Assembly: GCA_031289895.1 (NCBI GenBank)
Contig: JAITOP010000063.1
Location: forward strand, 1 to 14,768
Origin: Prevotellaceae bacterium
GTDB lineage: Bacteria > Bacteroidota > Bacteroidia > Bacteroidales > UBA932
Direction: 5' to 3'
DNA length: 14,768 nt
Made by a program: the position numbers and the translations under genes. The first letter of the stretch is position 1. Each line of letters starts with the position of its first letter. A model generated the notes under the pieces. It saw only the letters and a program-made list of their open reading frames with translations, was not told where the DNA came from and did not search any database. Positions 1-8,169 of this stretch are shown in pieces.

Positions 1-409
1 ATAAATGTTTTTTGTATGCAAAAATTTTTTTATAAAGCAAACAACTCCATGGCATTATATATCCTACGTGCGTAGAAATAAAATGAGAGGCATAAAGCAC
101 AGCCATTTTGTGTTCAAAACTTTTATATTCAATAATATTACCTAATTTTTGTATTCGTTCAAAATCTTGTTCTTGTGTTGAATCTATTAAATAATAAACT
201 TTTTTATCGGGGTAAGCTGTCCGCATATACTTAAAAAATACGTATCCATTATCTTTTGCTTCGTTTCCTCGTTCGCATATTAACCATGCATCTCGAAAGT
301 TATTTTTATTTTTGTAAAAAAAACTGATAATTTTATAATAAAATATTGTAAAAATATCTCTGCTGTATCGCGGAATTTTTTTTAATATATGTAGTACAGA
401 TATGTTCAT
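1..409 (-). CDS. CDP-glycerol glycerophosphotransferase-like protein, N-terminal part (truncated by window edge)
   Basis: Reading the minus strand from an ATG at 409 gives an open frame of 136 codons that runs off the left edge without a stop. The peptide carries W-L-I-C-E-R-G-N-E-A-K-D-N-G-Y near residue 43 and later Y-A-S-H-F-I-S-T-H. I recognise these as the N-terminal signature of the TagB/TagF-like CDP-glycerol:poly(glycerophosphate) glycerophosphotransferase family (Pfam Glyphos_transf). Family members move a polyol phosphate from a CDP carrier onto a wall or capsule polymer at the inner face of the membrane. An in-frame TAA lies three codons upstream of the ATG, so the start is well bounded. 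The gene follows the ATP-grasp gene by 29 nt and is probably its operon partner. The catalytic C-terminal half is outside the window, so donor and acceptor cannot be judged. No clear Shine-Dalgarno is seen. Confidence 0.75.
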   Translation of the reverse strand, partial: MNISVLHILKKIPRYSRDIFTIFYYKIISFFYKNKNNFRDAWLICERGNEAKDNGYVFFKYMRTAYPDKKVYYLIDSTQEQDFERIQKLGNIIEYKSFEHKMAVLYASHFISTHVGYIMPWSCLLYKKIFAYKKHL

Positions 410-438
410 CAATAGTTAGGTCTTTGTAAATTACAAAT

Positions 439-1365
439 TTATAGCGTTAAGTGTTTCCCATAGATTAAGTCATATTCTTCCGGATAAAAACGATTAAATC
501 CGCCTCCGTGGTGTAGTGTAATTTCGCCAAAATACAAACGCCCATCTACAACATAAAAATCGACACGCACATATTTGAATTGCTTTGCAATAATTGTTGC
601 CACTTCTTTCATTTTTTCAAATGTTGAAGGTTCAGGAACTTCTTCGCCTCTAATTGTATCTGGGTTTTTATTTGCGCCTGCCCACGAAAAAAACAAAGGT
701 TTCCATTGTGAATCATAAACATTGCGTTTGTTTTCACCTTCTCGGTCAACAGAAACATACACAAATTCCAATTTTCCATTTATAAAATTCAACTTATAAT
801 CGTTGGGTATTTTTCCTTGAGATGTTAATAGTAATTTTTCTACAATTATTTTTCTGTCAATTTTTTTATACTGCCATTCTTGGGTATGAAGATAAGTATT
901 TGTTCTTAACCATTTTTTACAAGATTGTTGTAACAGTTGCCAATCAACAGAATTTTTATCTTTTATTATAACATTAGTTCCACAAGTATGATTTGCCTTA
1001 ATAATACATGGAAAAGATGTGATATTCTGCTGGTTAATATCTTTCCAATTAGATGTACTGTATATCAAAGGAATTAAATATTCATCTCCAAACTGCGTTT
1101 TTAGAAAAGACCGAACAGCATATTTATCAGCACATAAGGTGTAAAAATCTTTTCTATCATATAATTTCAGCCACTGAATTTTTTCATTTAGCGTTTGAGG
1201 ATTCGACAAATTCAATTTATAACCGAAACATTTTTTAAATTTCCTTTTGGTTATATACGCATCTGAAAAGAATATATAAATAATATTCCGCAAACAAGAC
1301 AGCACAAAGCTGCCCATTTTGCCGCGTTTTTGCAATTGTTTTTTCACTAATCCCATTATATCCAT
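439..1365 (-). CDS. TupA-like ATP-grasp protein of polysaccharide biosynthesis
   Basis: This 308-residue protein resembles the TupA-like ATP-grasp family, named for the teichuronopeptide gene of alkaliphilic Bacillus and common in capsule and O-antigen clusters. The supporting features are F-G-Y-K-L-N-L-S-N-P-Q-T-L-N-E-K-I-Q-W near residues 47-65, the nucleotide-binding stretch K-A-N-H-T-C-G-T at 123-130, V-E-K-L-L at 175-179, and the acidic metal site R-V-D-F at 267-270 with E281 followed by H-H-G-G-G. ATP-grasp enzymes usually join a carboxylate to an amine through an acyl phosphate, so an amide link on a surface glycan is plausible; the substrate is unknown. The ATG at 1365 is preceded by GGAGG at a 7-nt spacing, unusual for this group, although those bases also encode Glu-Glu of the upstream gene. 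A second ATG at 1356 overlaps the upstream stop as TAATG and is a fair alternative start. Confidence 0.82.
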   Translation of the reverse strand: MDIMGLVKKQLQKRGKMGSFVLSCLRNIIYIFFSDAYITKRKFKKCFGYKLNLSNPQTLNEKIQWLKLYDRKDFYTLCADKYAVRSFLKTQFGDEYLIPLIYSTSNWKDINQQNITSFPCIIKANHTCGTNVIIKDKNSVDWQLLQQSCKKWLRTNTYLHTQEWQYKKIDRKIIVEKLLLTSQGKIPNDYKLNFINGKLEFVYVSVDREGENKRNVYDSQWKPLFFSWAGANKNPDTIRGEEVPEPSTFEKMKEVATIIAKQFKYVRVDFYVVDGRLYFGEITLHHGGGFNRFYPEEYDLIYGKHLTL

Positions 1366-2024
1366 ACTATTTCCTCCAAATTATTTTTTTTTGCCCATAA
1401 TTGGCTTTTATTTTTTGATACCACAACTCCGTTTTCTACCCATTTCAATAAAGAAATATCCGAAATGCTATCAGAATAGGCAAATGTAGTACTTTTTTTT
1501 ATATTAGAAATTTTTTCTTCTATCATCTTAACCTTATTTGTGTTCATACAATCTATTCCGGCAATGCGTCCACAACAATATCCTTTTTTATTAAACCTTA
1601 TTTGTGTAGCTATCAATCCATCCAAATGAAAATCTGCTATAAAATACTTTATATAAATATCATATCCTCCTGAAACTATCCATATTTTATATCCGTTTTT
1701 CTTTTTTTTTGTCATTTCTGATACAACAGATAAAATAATTGCCGGTTTTAATTCTTCGATATAATATCTTTCTGCTAATTTTTCCAATTTTTCATACGGA
1801 ATACCTCTAATAATCAACAATTTTAATCTTTTACTAATTGCACACAATGGAAAAAATTTTGTTAAAACAGACAATATTCTTAATTTATTCAGGATTTTAT
1901 GAATGTAACCGACAAAAGTATTGTTAAATTTTAGATTTTTAGAACAAAAATCAATAAATCTATCGGCTGTTTGAAATTTTATGATAGTTCCGCAAAAATC
2001 GAAAAAGGCTAATTTATTTTCCAT
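1356..2024 (-). CDS. HAD-superfamily (class IB-like) phosphatase of the glycan cluster
   Basis: A 222-residue soluble HAD-fold protein. Motif I is F-F-D-F-C-G-T (D9 to T13). The nucleophile Asp is present, but the second Asp of the usual D-x-D-G-T is Cys. Motif II is S-G-G at 118-120, the motif III Lys is probably K154, and motif IV is S-D-S-I-S-D at 174-179. The order and spacing resemble SerB-type class IB phosphatases with an alpha-helical cap after motif I. I chose the ATG at 2024 rather than the in-frame one at 2042, because it sits directly before the conserved strand and shortens the overlap with the preceding gene from 29 to 11 nt. The neighbour upstream is a HisC-like PLP enzyme, so a role in dephosphorylating a small amino-alcohol phosphate is possible (inference). 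It is unlikely to be histidinol phosphatase, whose HAD form belongs to a different class. Confidence 0.78.
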   Translation of the reverse strand: MENKLAFFDFCGTIIKFQTADRFIDFCSKNLKFNNTFVGYIHKILNKLRILSVLTKFFPLCAISKRLKLLIIRGIPYEKLEKLAERYYIEELKPAIILSVVSEMTKKKKNGYKIWIVSGGYDIYIKYFIADFHLDGLIATQIRFNKKGYCCGRIAGIDCMNTNKVKMIEEKISNIKKSTTFAYSDSISDISLLKWVENGVVVSKNKSQLWAKKNNLEEIVWI

Positions 2025-3120
2025 ATTTAAAGAAATCGTCAATTACCGATACTACTCTTTCCATTTGAGAAATAGTACCAATGGTTATTCTGAAACAACT
2101 TTTTAATTTTATACTTTGTGAAAGTTCCCTAACAAAAATATTGTGTTCGGATAAAAAGGAACAAATGCTTTTCTTTTCATCCTCAGAAGACATTTTAATC
2201 AAAACAAAATTGCCTTCACCATTATATAAAGTAATGTTATTATGGCGTTTCATAGCTTTTGTAAAATATAACTTTGCTTTATTTACTTCAGCAACATACT
2301 TTTTCATATAATCTAAGTCTGATAACACGGCTATTGCGGCTTCTTGTGCAAAAGTAGATAGGCTTTTAGCGTTTCTGACATTAGAAATTAATCTAATATT
2401 TTCTGCGGAAGCAATTAGATAGCCTATCCTAAAATTAGCTAATGCAAAAGCCTTTGACATAGTGCGGGATACGAGAATATTGTCATAATTCAAAACCAAA
2501 TTTTTAGCTGTAACTCCTGAAAATTCATAGTAGGCTTCGTCTAATATAAAAAGAGTATCCGAAAATTCGTTTAATAAAGATTCAATATATTTAACACTGT
2601 GTATATTACCGGTAGGGTTATTCGGATTACAAATATATATTACAGTTGGTTTTATTTTCACTACATCATTGTAAAAATTATTAGCATCAAATGTAAAATC
2701 ATCATTGTAAGCAGAATAATAAATTTCAGCACCACTTGCTTGGCAGGCAAGCCTAAAATTATCGTATGATGGTCCTAATATAAGTACGTTAGTATCAACA
2801 GTCATATAAACCTTTGCAATATATTCATGCAATATATCCGAACTGGCAAAACATTGGATATTTTCTTCCGAAAGCCCCACATATTGCGACAATGATTGCA
2901 ATAATTCTTTATTTAAAACCGAAGGATAAAGATTGTAAATATTTTCATTTTCAACCAATTTCAACAATCTTTCTTTAACTTTTGGCGATGGAGGAATAGT
3001 TGCTTCATTCCAATCCAATTTCAAGACATTTTTTTGCTCGTTATATGGAATATCCCATATTTTATGGGATGCAACACTATATGGCTGTATGTTTCTTAAA
3101 TATTTATTGATAAATTTCAT
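2014..3120 (-). CDS. HisC-like class I/II PLP-dependent aminotransferase or decarboxylase
   Basis: This 368-residue fold-type I PLP enzyme resembles histidinol-phosphate aminotransferase (HisC) and its relatives. Visible sites are the cofactor motif C-N-P-N-N-P-T-G (164-171), D194-E-A-Y197, the Schiff-base Lys K223 in S-R-T-M-S-K, R231 in F-R-I-G, and the substrate carboxylate/phosphate Arg R344 in F-R-I-T-I-G. The ATG at 3120 is preferred over one nine codons upstream because it forms an ATGA start/stop overlap with the preceding membrane-protein gene, implying translational coupling. No other histidine gene is present, and the neighbours are glycan genes. HisC-like enzymes in such clusters include phosphoserine decarboxylases and serinol-phosphate-forming transaminases (for example in the Campylobacter jejuni capsule locus), so it may make a small amino-alcohol phosphate. 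The exact reaction cannot be read from sequence. Confidence 0.85.
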   Translation of the reverse strand: MKFINKYLRNIQPYSVASHKIWDIPYNEQKNVLKLDWNEATIPPSPKVKERLLKLVENENIYNLYPSVLNKELLQSLSQYVGLSEENIQCFASSDILHEYIAKVYMTVDTNVLILGPSYDNFRLACQASGAEIYYSAYNDDFTFDANNFYNDVVKIKPTVIYICNPNNPTGNIHSVKYIESLLNEFSDTLFILDEAYYEFSGVTAKNLVLNYDNILVSRTMSKAFALANFRIGYLIASAENIRLISNVRNAKSLSTFAQEAAIAVLSDLDYMKKYVAEVNKAKLYFTKAMKRHNNITLYNGEGNFVLIKMSSEDEKKSICSFLSEHNIFVRELSQSIKLKSCFRITIGTISQMERVVSVIDDFFKYGK

Positions 3121-5618
3121 TTTGAGTTGTTTTTTGTTTTTAAACAAGAGAGTTTTATCTGTTTTTTTTCAATTTTCTCTCCAAAGTTAGCCTTTTTTTT
3201 CAACACCATTACAAAACATCCAACTATTGACAACATCAAAATAATTATTCCACCAAAAGCAATTGATTCGGTTAAACCAACTGTTCTTGGTCGAAAAGTA
3301 AATACTATTTCATGCTCTCCTGCAGGAATATACAATCCTCGTAAAACATAATTTACTCTCACAATATCTGCCAGTTTACCATCAATGGTGGCTTTCCATC
3401 CGGGAGAATAATATATTTCGGAAAAAACAACAAAGCCATCTTTTGCAGAGGATGATTTATATTTAAGTTCATTGAGATTATATTCTGTTAATGAGATATT
3501 TGACATCGTGTCTTTTTCAATTTTCTTGTCCTCTAAAATATTTTCAAATCGTTTATCTATAACCGCTGTGGTTGCAGTGTTAATTTCACCAAGTGTGGTT
3601 ATTTCTTCATTGGCATTATTTATCCATATTAAACTATCAACAAACCAAGCATTTCCAAGTGCATCTCTATTTAGTCGGGCTATAGGTTTTTTTTCTGAAT
3701 TAGCTACAATAAAATATTTAGTATTCAACATATTAAACACCTCTGCTTTTTCCTTTCCTCGTGAAAGATAATAATCAATCAAGTCCTGATATCTTCTAAG
3801 TTTTGCAGCATGATAGCCTCCAACAGATTTATGATAATATGATGTTTCGCTTTCGTTGAAAGCATCTGTTGTTGTATTAAATACTCTGTAATTAATATCA
3901 GTATCTTTCAAAATTTCAATATCGGCGGCTGTTTTTGGAAAAAAGGAAGCATAGTTTTCCAAATTCCGTTTGGGAATAAAAGACGATTTATTTAAATATC
4001 GTTTGTTAACACTCCACATATCAAAAAGACATAAAACAGTAAGAAGTATAATAAAAAACCGACTTTTAATTTTTCGTTTTATAAATAAATACAAAATTAA
4101 ACCGCCTCCTGCAATAAACGCTACAGTGCGAAGTGCATCGGCTTGGAAAATACCTTTTCTGGCGTTTTCAAGCGCGTCAATAAAACTTAGAACTTGTGAA
4201 TTTTGCTGTGCCTGAGAATAAAAAGCTGCACTTTCGGCATCACTCAAAAAACTAAACAATCCCGGAAATATTGCAAAAATTAAAGCTAAACCGCCTGTAA
4301 TACCGAAACATATATATGTCTTCTTTTTGTTTTTTATAATTATTTCAGGGGTTTTTATTATTTCAATCAACATCAATATTGCCATAAAAGGAATTATAAA
4401 TTCGGCAACAACAAGTATAGAAGAAACAGCTCTAAATTTCGAATACATAGGGAAATAATCAGCAAAAAGATTTGTTAACCACATAAAATTTTGCCCCCAC
4501 GATAACGCAATTGTAACTATAAAAACAGCAAGCATTGCCCATTTAATTTTACTTCGCAAAAGAAATATTGACATCACAAAAAACAAAACAAATATTGCGC
4601 CTGCATAAACAGGTCCTGACGTACCCGGTTGGTTTCCCCAATAAGCATTTTGCTGAGCAACGTTTTGCCTAAACATTGGGTCAACTTTTCCCATTGCACT
4701 TGCATCGTTTCCAAGATAACCACTTGCGCCGCCTTTTACATTAGGAATAAGCAACGTCCATGTTTCGCCAATTCCATAGCTCCATCTAACCATATAATCT
4801 CTATCAAGTCCGTCGGTCGGTTTTTCTGTACCTGTTGTAAGTTCCGATTTTCCTCGCATTGTTTCTTTACCGTATTCCCACGTATGATAAAGATTAGAGA
4901 TATTTATACATACAGCTATTGCACCGGCAATACATAAAATAGAACTTGCTTTTACAAATTTAGTTAATTCTTTGTTTTTAAGACATTTAATAAACTCATA
5001 AATAACGTAAGCAGCTATTACAAACAAAAAGTAATAACTCATTTGCACGTGGTTCGACAAAATTTGTAAAGTAAGGAAAAGAGCAGTAATAATTCCTCCT
5101 GCCCAATATCTTCCTTTATAAGCAAGTGCAATTCCGGCAATTGTAGGCGGAATATATGCAAGTGTAAGTAGTTTAAAAATATGCCCCGCTCCTATTATTA
5201 TGAAAAAATATGAAGAAAAAGCGTATCCGATAGAGCCTAATATTGCAACATCTGTGCGTGCGCCAAATATCAAAAGCATAATATAAAAACCAAGTAGCAT
5301 AACAAATACATATCCAACAGGAACAGGAAATTCCAAGCCTAACAAACCCCTTATTTTCAACATTGTATCAGATGAATCATAATGTAAATTAATCTGATAG
5401 CCCGGCATTCCGGAAAATACTGCATCCGACCATCTCGAATTTTCACCTGTTTCTTGCCTATATCTGTGAATATCAGCTCCAGTACCACTTCTACTATCGT
5501 GACCAAGAATTGTTTTCCCCTCGAAAATTTCAGGCGAAAAATACAGAAATGATATTGCAATAAATATTACAACAGCCACAACGTGCGGCATAATCATATT
5601 GATACTAATTTTTTTCAT
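3117..5618 (-). CDS. YfhO-family polytopic membrane protein, probable GT-C type glycosyltransferase
   Basis: The 833-residue product has a first membrane segment near residues 10-28. A conserved periplasmic stretch follows (G-H-D-S at 39-42, then Y-R-Q-E-T-G-E, then F-S-G-M-P-G-Y-Q), as expected for the first loop of YfhO proteins. About a dozen hydrophobic segments follow, then a large extracytoplasmic domain from roughly residue 540, and a last membrane segment preceded by Y-S-P-G-W-K-A and F-R-P-R-T. This is the usual size and layout of the Bacteroidota YfhO family. Bacillus subtilis YfhO is implicated in putting sugars from undecaprenyl-phosphate onto lipoteichoic acid, which fits the neighbouring TagF-like gene. 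The TTG at 5624 is a possible start, but the ATG at 5618 is preferred. It is the first gene of the glycan operon, has a promoter candidate 54 nt upstream, and overlaps the next gene by ATGA. Confidence 0.88.
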   Translation of the reverse strand: MKKISINMIMPHVVAVVIFIAISFLYFSPEIFEGKTILGHDSRSGTGADIHRYRQETGENSRWSDAVFSGMPGYQINLHYDSSDTMLKIRGLLGLEFPVPVGYVFVMLLGFYIMLLIFGARTDVAILGSIGYAFSSYFFIIIGAGHIFKLLTLAYIPPTIAGIALAYKGRYWAGGIITALFLTLQILSNHVQMSYYFLFVIAAYVIYEFIKCLKNKELTKFVKASSILCIAGAIAVCINISNLYHTWEYGKETMRGKSELTTGTEKPTDGLDRDYMVRWSYGIGETWTLLIPNVKGGASGYLGNDASAMGKVDPMFRQNVAQQNAYWGNQPGTSGPVYAGAIFVLFFVMSIFLLRSKIKWAMLAVFIVTIALSWGQNFMWLTNLFADYFPMYSKFRAVSSILVVAEFIIPFMAILMLIEIIKTPEIIIKNKKKTYICFGITGGLALIFAIFPGLFSFLSDAESAAFYSQAQQNSQVLSFIDALENARKGIFQADALRTVAFIAGGGLILYLFIKRKIKSRFFIILLTVLCLFDMWSVNKRYLNKSSFIPKRNLENYASFFPKTAADIEILKDTDINYRVFNTTTDAFNESETSYYHKSVGGYHAAKLRRYQDLIDYYLSRGKEKAEVFNMLNTKYFIVANSEKKPIARLNRDALGNAWFVDSLIWINNANEEITTLGEINTATTAVIDKRFENILEDKKIEKDTMSNISLTEYNLNELKYKSSSAKDGFVVFSEIYYSPGWKATIDGKLADIVRVNYVLRGLYIPAGEHEIVFTFRPRTVGLTESIAFGGIIILMLSIVGCFVMVLKKKANFGEKIEKKQIKLSCLKTKNNSK

Positions 5619-5671
5619 TTTCAACGTTATTTTTTAGCAAATTTATATTAATTTTTTGAATTTCAGACATA

Positions 5672-5701
5672 CAAATATAAAAAAAATTATTCTAACAACA
5701 A
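5672..5701 (-). promoter_or_regulatory. Bacteroidetes-type promoter candidate for the glycan operon
   Basis: On the minus strand the box TATATTTG (plus positions 5672-5679) matches the Bacteroidetes -7 consensus TAnnTTTG. A TTG at 5699-5701 lies 19 nt upstream and fits the -33 element. The site is 54 nt before the YfhO start, in the only sizeable gap of the left half. The sequence match is direct; promoter activity is inferred. Confidence 0.55.
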
Positions 5702-5710
5702 TATTAATTT

Positions 5711-5747
5711 ATAAATCAGAATATAACATCTTTTTATTCTGATTTAT
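5711..5747 (-). terminator. uvrC: Weak stem-loop terminator candidate at the end of uvrC
   Basis: Positions 5711-5723 and 5735-5747 form a perfect 13-bp inverted repeat around an 11-nt loop, overlapping the uvrC stop codon at 5734-5736. The stem is AT-rich and is followed on the minus strand by A/T sequence without a clean U run, so it may stabilise the 3' end rather than terminate efficiently. It separates uvrC from the promoter candidate of the glycan operon. Confidence 0.45.
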
Positions 5748-7560
5748 TTCTAAAATAATCCAACACAACTTTAGCCATTTTTGCGCCTGTAATTTCGCTT
5801 AATTCACTAATTGTTGCTTGTTTTATTTTTGTAATTGTTTTAAATTTTAATAATAATTTTTGTTGAGTTTTTTCACCAATGCCTTTAATTTCAGATAATT
5901 GTGAACTAATCATTGCTTTGCTTCGCTTGTTTCTGTGAAATTCTATTGCAAAACGATGCACTTCATCTTGTATTGTCGCCAATAACTTAAAATGAGGTTC
6001 GGTTGGCTTTATTCCTACCACTTGTGGCGGAAATCCAAATAAAAGCTCGTTGGTACGATGTTTTTTGTCTTTTGCCAAACCGGCTATCGGAATTTTTAAA
6101 CCCAACTCATCTTCTACTACTTTTCTTACGGTTTCCATTTGTCCTTGCCCGCCATCTGTAATTATTAAGTCGGGAAGCGCTGCCTGCTCTTCAATCAACC
6201 TTGAATATCTACGACGAACAACTTCGCGCATCGAAGCATAATCGTCAGTTCCAACAACCGTTTTTATATTATACTTTCGATAATCTTTTTTACTTGGTCG
6301 CCCATCTTTAAACACAACGCACGATGCAACCGCATTTGACCCCTGAATATTTGAATTGTCAAAACACTCGATATGACGAGGCGGGACATCCAATTTTAAT
6401 TCGTTTTGTAGTTTTAAAAGAATACGATTACTATATTTATCAGGGTCAGCGATTTTCATTTGTTTTAATTGTTCAAACTGATATGTTTTTAGATTCCGCA
6501 ACGACAAATCCATTAATTGCATTTTGTCGCCACGCAGAGGAATTGTAAAGATATGATTCGGAATTTCGTGGTCGGGTAAAAACGGCACAATAATTTCAGC
6601 CGACAACTCCCCTTCTAACCTGTTCAGCATTTCGGCAATAACATAACTCAATATCGATTCTTTTGTATCTTCAACGCCAAGACTCAGTTCTAACGTTTGC
6701 GACTGAACAATTGCGCCTTTTACAATTCTCATAAAATTAGCCAAAGCCATATTTTCGTCAACCAAAACCGTAATTACATCTACCGTTTGAATAGACGAAC
6801 TAACTATTATTGATTTTGACTGATATGTTGCCAATTTATGAAATTTCTCTTTCAATAATTGGGCATCTTCAAATCGGTATTCCGCCGCTGCTCGTTTCAT
6901 TTCGGTTTTCACATATTGCATTACTTCCTGAATGTCGCCTTTTAATATTGCCGATACCTGCTCGATTTGCAAATTATATTCGGTTTCGGTTTGCTTCCCA
7001 ATGCAAGGGGCTTTACAGTTTCCGATATGATATTCAAGGCAGGTCTTATATTTGCCTCTGTCAATGGCAGTCGGTGACAGCAAAAGTTTACAAGTTCGCA
7101 AAAAGTATAATCGTTTTATCAAATCAAGCAAAAACCGAATTGTGCCTACCGACGAATAAGGTCCAAAATATTTAGAACCGTCTTTTGGCGTTCTGCGAAC
7201 AACAAGCACACGGGGGAAACTTTCGTTTTTAATACAAATCCAAGGATAAGTTTTATCATCTTTCAGCAAAATATTATAGCGCGGCTGATATTTTTTTATC
7301 AAATTGTTCTCTAAAAAAAAGGCATCCGACTCGGTTGCTACAACAATATGCTTTATATCGGCAATTTTGGCAACCATTGCCCGCAACTTCAAACTTTCGG
7401 TTGCCCGCGACAAAAAATAAGATGACACTCTACGCTTCAAATCCTTAGCTTTGCCTATATAGATAATCTTATCCGCCGAGTTAAAAAATTGGTACACACC
7501 CGGAGAATGAGGCAAAACAGAAAGTTTTTGCTTTATTTTATCATTTTTTCTTATATTCAT
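5734..7560 (-). CDS. uvrC: UvrABC excinuclease subunit C
   Basis: UvrC makes both incisions around bulky DNA lesions after UvrA/UvrB recognition. The 608-residue protein has the full domain order. A GIY-YIG nuclease comes first (G-V-Y at 21-23, Y-I-G at 34-36, R43/R44, L-E-N-N-L-I near 83-88). Next are four cysteines, C157, C174, C182 and C186, whose last two intervals (8 and 4) match the [4Fe-4S] ligands known in E. coli UvrC. A UVR helical segment for UvrB contact spans about 205-240, then an RNase H-like nuclease with a D401, D469, H535 triad, then helix-hairpin-helix DNA-binding motifs from about 555. Length is normal and no key residue is missing. The ATG at 7560 begins directly at the conserved N-terminus. 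A parS-like palindrome lies 38 nt upstream. I found no convincing TAnnTTTG promoter; the best -7 match (7671-7678) lacks a spaced TTG. Confidence 0.97.
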   Translation of the reverse strand: MNIRKNDKIKQKLSVLPHSPGVYQFFNSADKIIYIGKAKDLKRRVSSYFLSRATESLKLRAMVAKIADIKHIVVATESDAFFLENNLIKKYQPRYNILLKDDKTYPWICIKNESFPRVLVVRRTPKDGSKYFGPYSSVGTIRFLLDLIKRLYFLRTCKLLLSPTAIDRGKYKTCLEYHIGNCKAPCIGKQTETEYNLQIEQVSAILKGDIQEVMQYVKTEMKRAAAEYRFEDAQLLKEKFHKLATYQSKSIIVSSSIQTVDVITVLVDENMALANFMRIVKGAIVQSQTLELSLGVEDTKESILSYVIAEMLNRLEGELSAEIIVPFLPDHEIPNHIFTIPLRGDKMQLMDLSLRNLKTYQFEQLKQMKIADPDKYSNRILLKLQNELKLDVPPRHIECFDNSNIQGSNAVASCVVFKDGRPSKKDYRKYNIKTVVGTDDYASMREVVRRRYSRLIEEQAALPDLIITDGGQGQMETVRKVVEDELGLKIPIAGLAKDKKHRTNELLFGFPPQVVGIKPTEPHFKLLATIQDEVHRFAIEFHRNKRSKAMISSQLSEIKGIGEKTQQKLLLKFKTITKIKQATISELSEITGAKMAKVVLDYFRNKSE

Positions 7561-7597
7561 ATCAAAATTTTAACACATTTCTCTATTATTTTAAAAT

Positions 7598-7613
7598 TGT
7601 TCCACGTGGAACG
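7598..7613. other. parS-like ParB-binding site, copy 1
   Basis: The 16-mer TGTTCCACGTGGAACG contains the perfect 14-bp palindrome GTTCCACGTGGAAC at 7599-7612. This matches the chromosomal parS consensus in the form best known from Pseudomonas; Bacillus uses the TTTC...GAAA form. It lies between uvrC and a repeat array, 38 nt upstream of the uvrC start. Flanking bases resemble those of copy 2: A/T-rich on the left and a TATTTT tract followed by AC on the right. ParB binding is inferred. Confidence 0.75.
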
Positions 7614-7689
7614 TTATTTTACGTTTTCTGCCAAATTTTTGAAAAGACAAAACAACATTAGTAATTTATACAAACTTAGTAATAAAAAA

Positions 7690-7931
7690 CAAATAACCTA
7701 TAAAAGATTGTTTTTATCAATAAGCAAGCCGTTAGGTTTGCATCGCTTGGTAGAAAAATAAACCACCTTTCGTATCGCAAGCCGCAGGTTTGCGACCTCT
7801 GCTTTTGTTGGTGGGCAGTCCTACGGACTGCCGAGATGGTCTGGTATTTATCATTCTACCGAGCGTAATCCCTACGGGATTTTTTTTCATCTGTTATAAC
7901 TGTTTATTTTTCATCACTTTGTTATTAAAAA
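7690..7931. repeat. Tandem unit A of a ~240-bp intergenic hairpin repeat
   Basis: This is the first of three head-to-tail units, each opening with CAAATAAC. Within it are four short hairpins: 7724-7741 (7-bp arms, loop GTTA, one G/T mismatch), 7775-7795 (9-bp arms, loop GCA, one mismatch), 7814-7832 (perfect 8-bp arms GGCAGTCC/GGACTGCC, loop TAC), and 7867-7881 (AATCCC/GGGATT, loop TAC) followed by a T run. GGTAGAA at 7749-7755 and TTCTACC at 7854-7860 are inverted copies that frame a 112-bp module, and the inversion continues imperfectly inward for about ten more bases. No coding potential is evident. Confidence 0.85.
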
Positions 7932-8169
7932 CAAATAACTTATAAAAGATTGTTTTTATCAATAAGCAAGCCGTTAGGTTTGCATCGCTTGGTAGAACAA
8001 TAAACCACCTTTTGTATCGCAAGCCGTAGATTTGCGACCCTGCTTTTGTTGGTGGCAATCCTACGGACTGTTGTCGTGGTATTTATCATTCTACCGAGCG
8101 ATAATCCCTACGGGATTTTTTCATCTGTTATAAATGTTTATTTTTCATCACTTTGCTTAGTTATAAAAA
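7932..8169. repeat. Tandem unit B of the intergenic hairpin repeat
   Basis: It is nearly identical to unit A, offset by 242 bp, with substitutions and small indels. The GGTAGAA/TTCTACC frame is at 7991-7997 and 8089-8095. The last hairpin, AATCCC-TAC-GGGATT, is at 8103-8117. Two inner hairpins are slightly decayed: the arm CAGTCC of unit A is CAATCC here, which still allows a G-U pair if the minus strand is transcribed. Confidence 0.85.

Noticed and set aside
423..437. Terminator between the ATP-grasp gene and the glycerophosphotransferase-like gene
   Set aside because: A TTTGTAA/TTACAAA palindrome with a 1-nt loop is present, but the stem is short and A/T-only apart from one pair, there is no U run, and the 29-nt gap points to an operon.
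2014..3120. True histidine biosynthesis gene hisC
   Set aside because: The fold and motifs are HisC-like, but no other his gene is near, the adjacent HAD protein is not of the HisB class, and the gene is embedded in a glycan operon. Kept as HisC-like only.
7671..7678. Promoter for uvrC (TAAGTTTG on the minus strand)
   Set aside because: It fits TAnnTTTG, but no TTG lies 19-21 nt upstream and it is more than 100 nt from the start codon, beyond the parS-like site.
7489..7761. Plus-strand open frame of 90 codons overlapping the uvrC start
   Set aside because: It is antisense to uvrC, crosses the parS-like palindrome and ends in repeat unit A. The composition is that of translated A/T-rich non-coding DNA.
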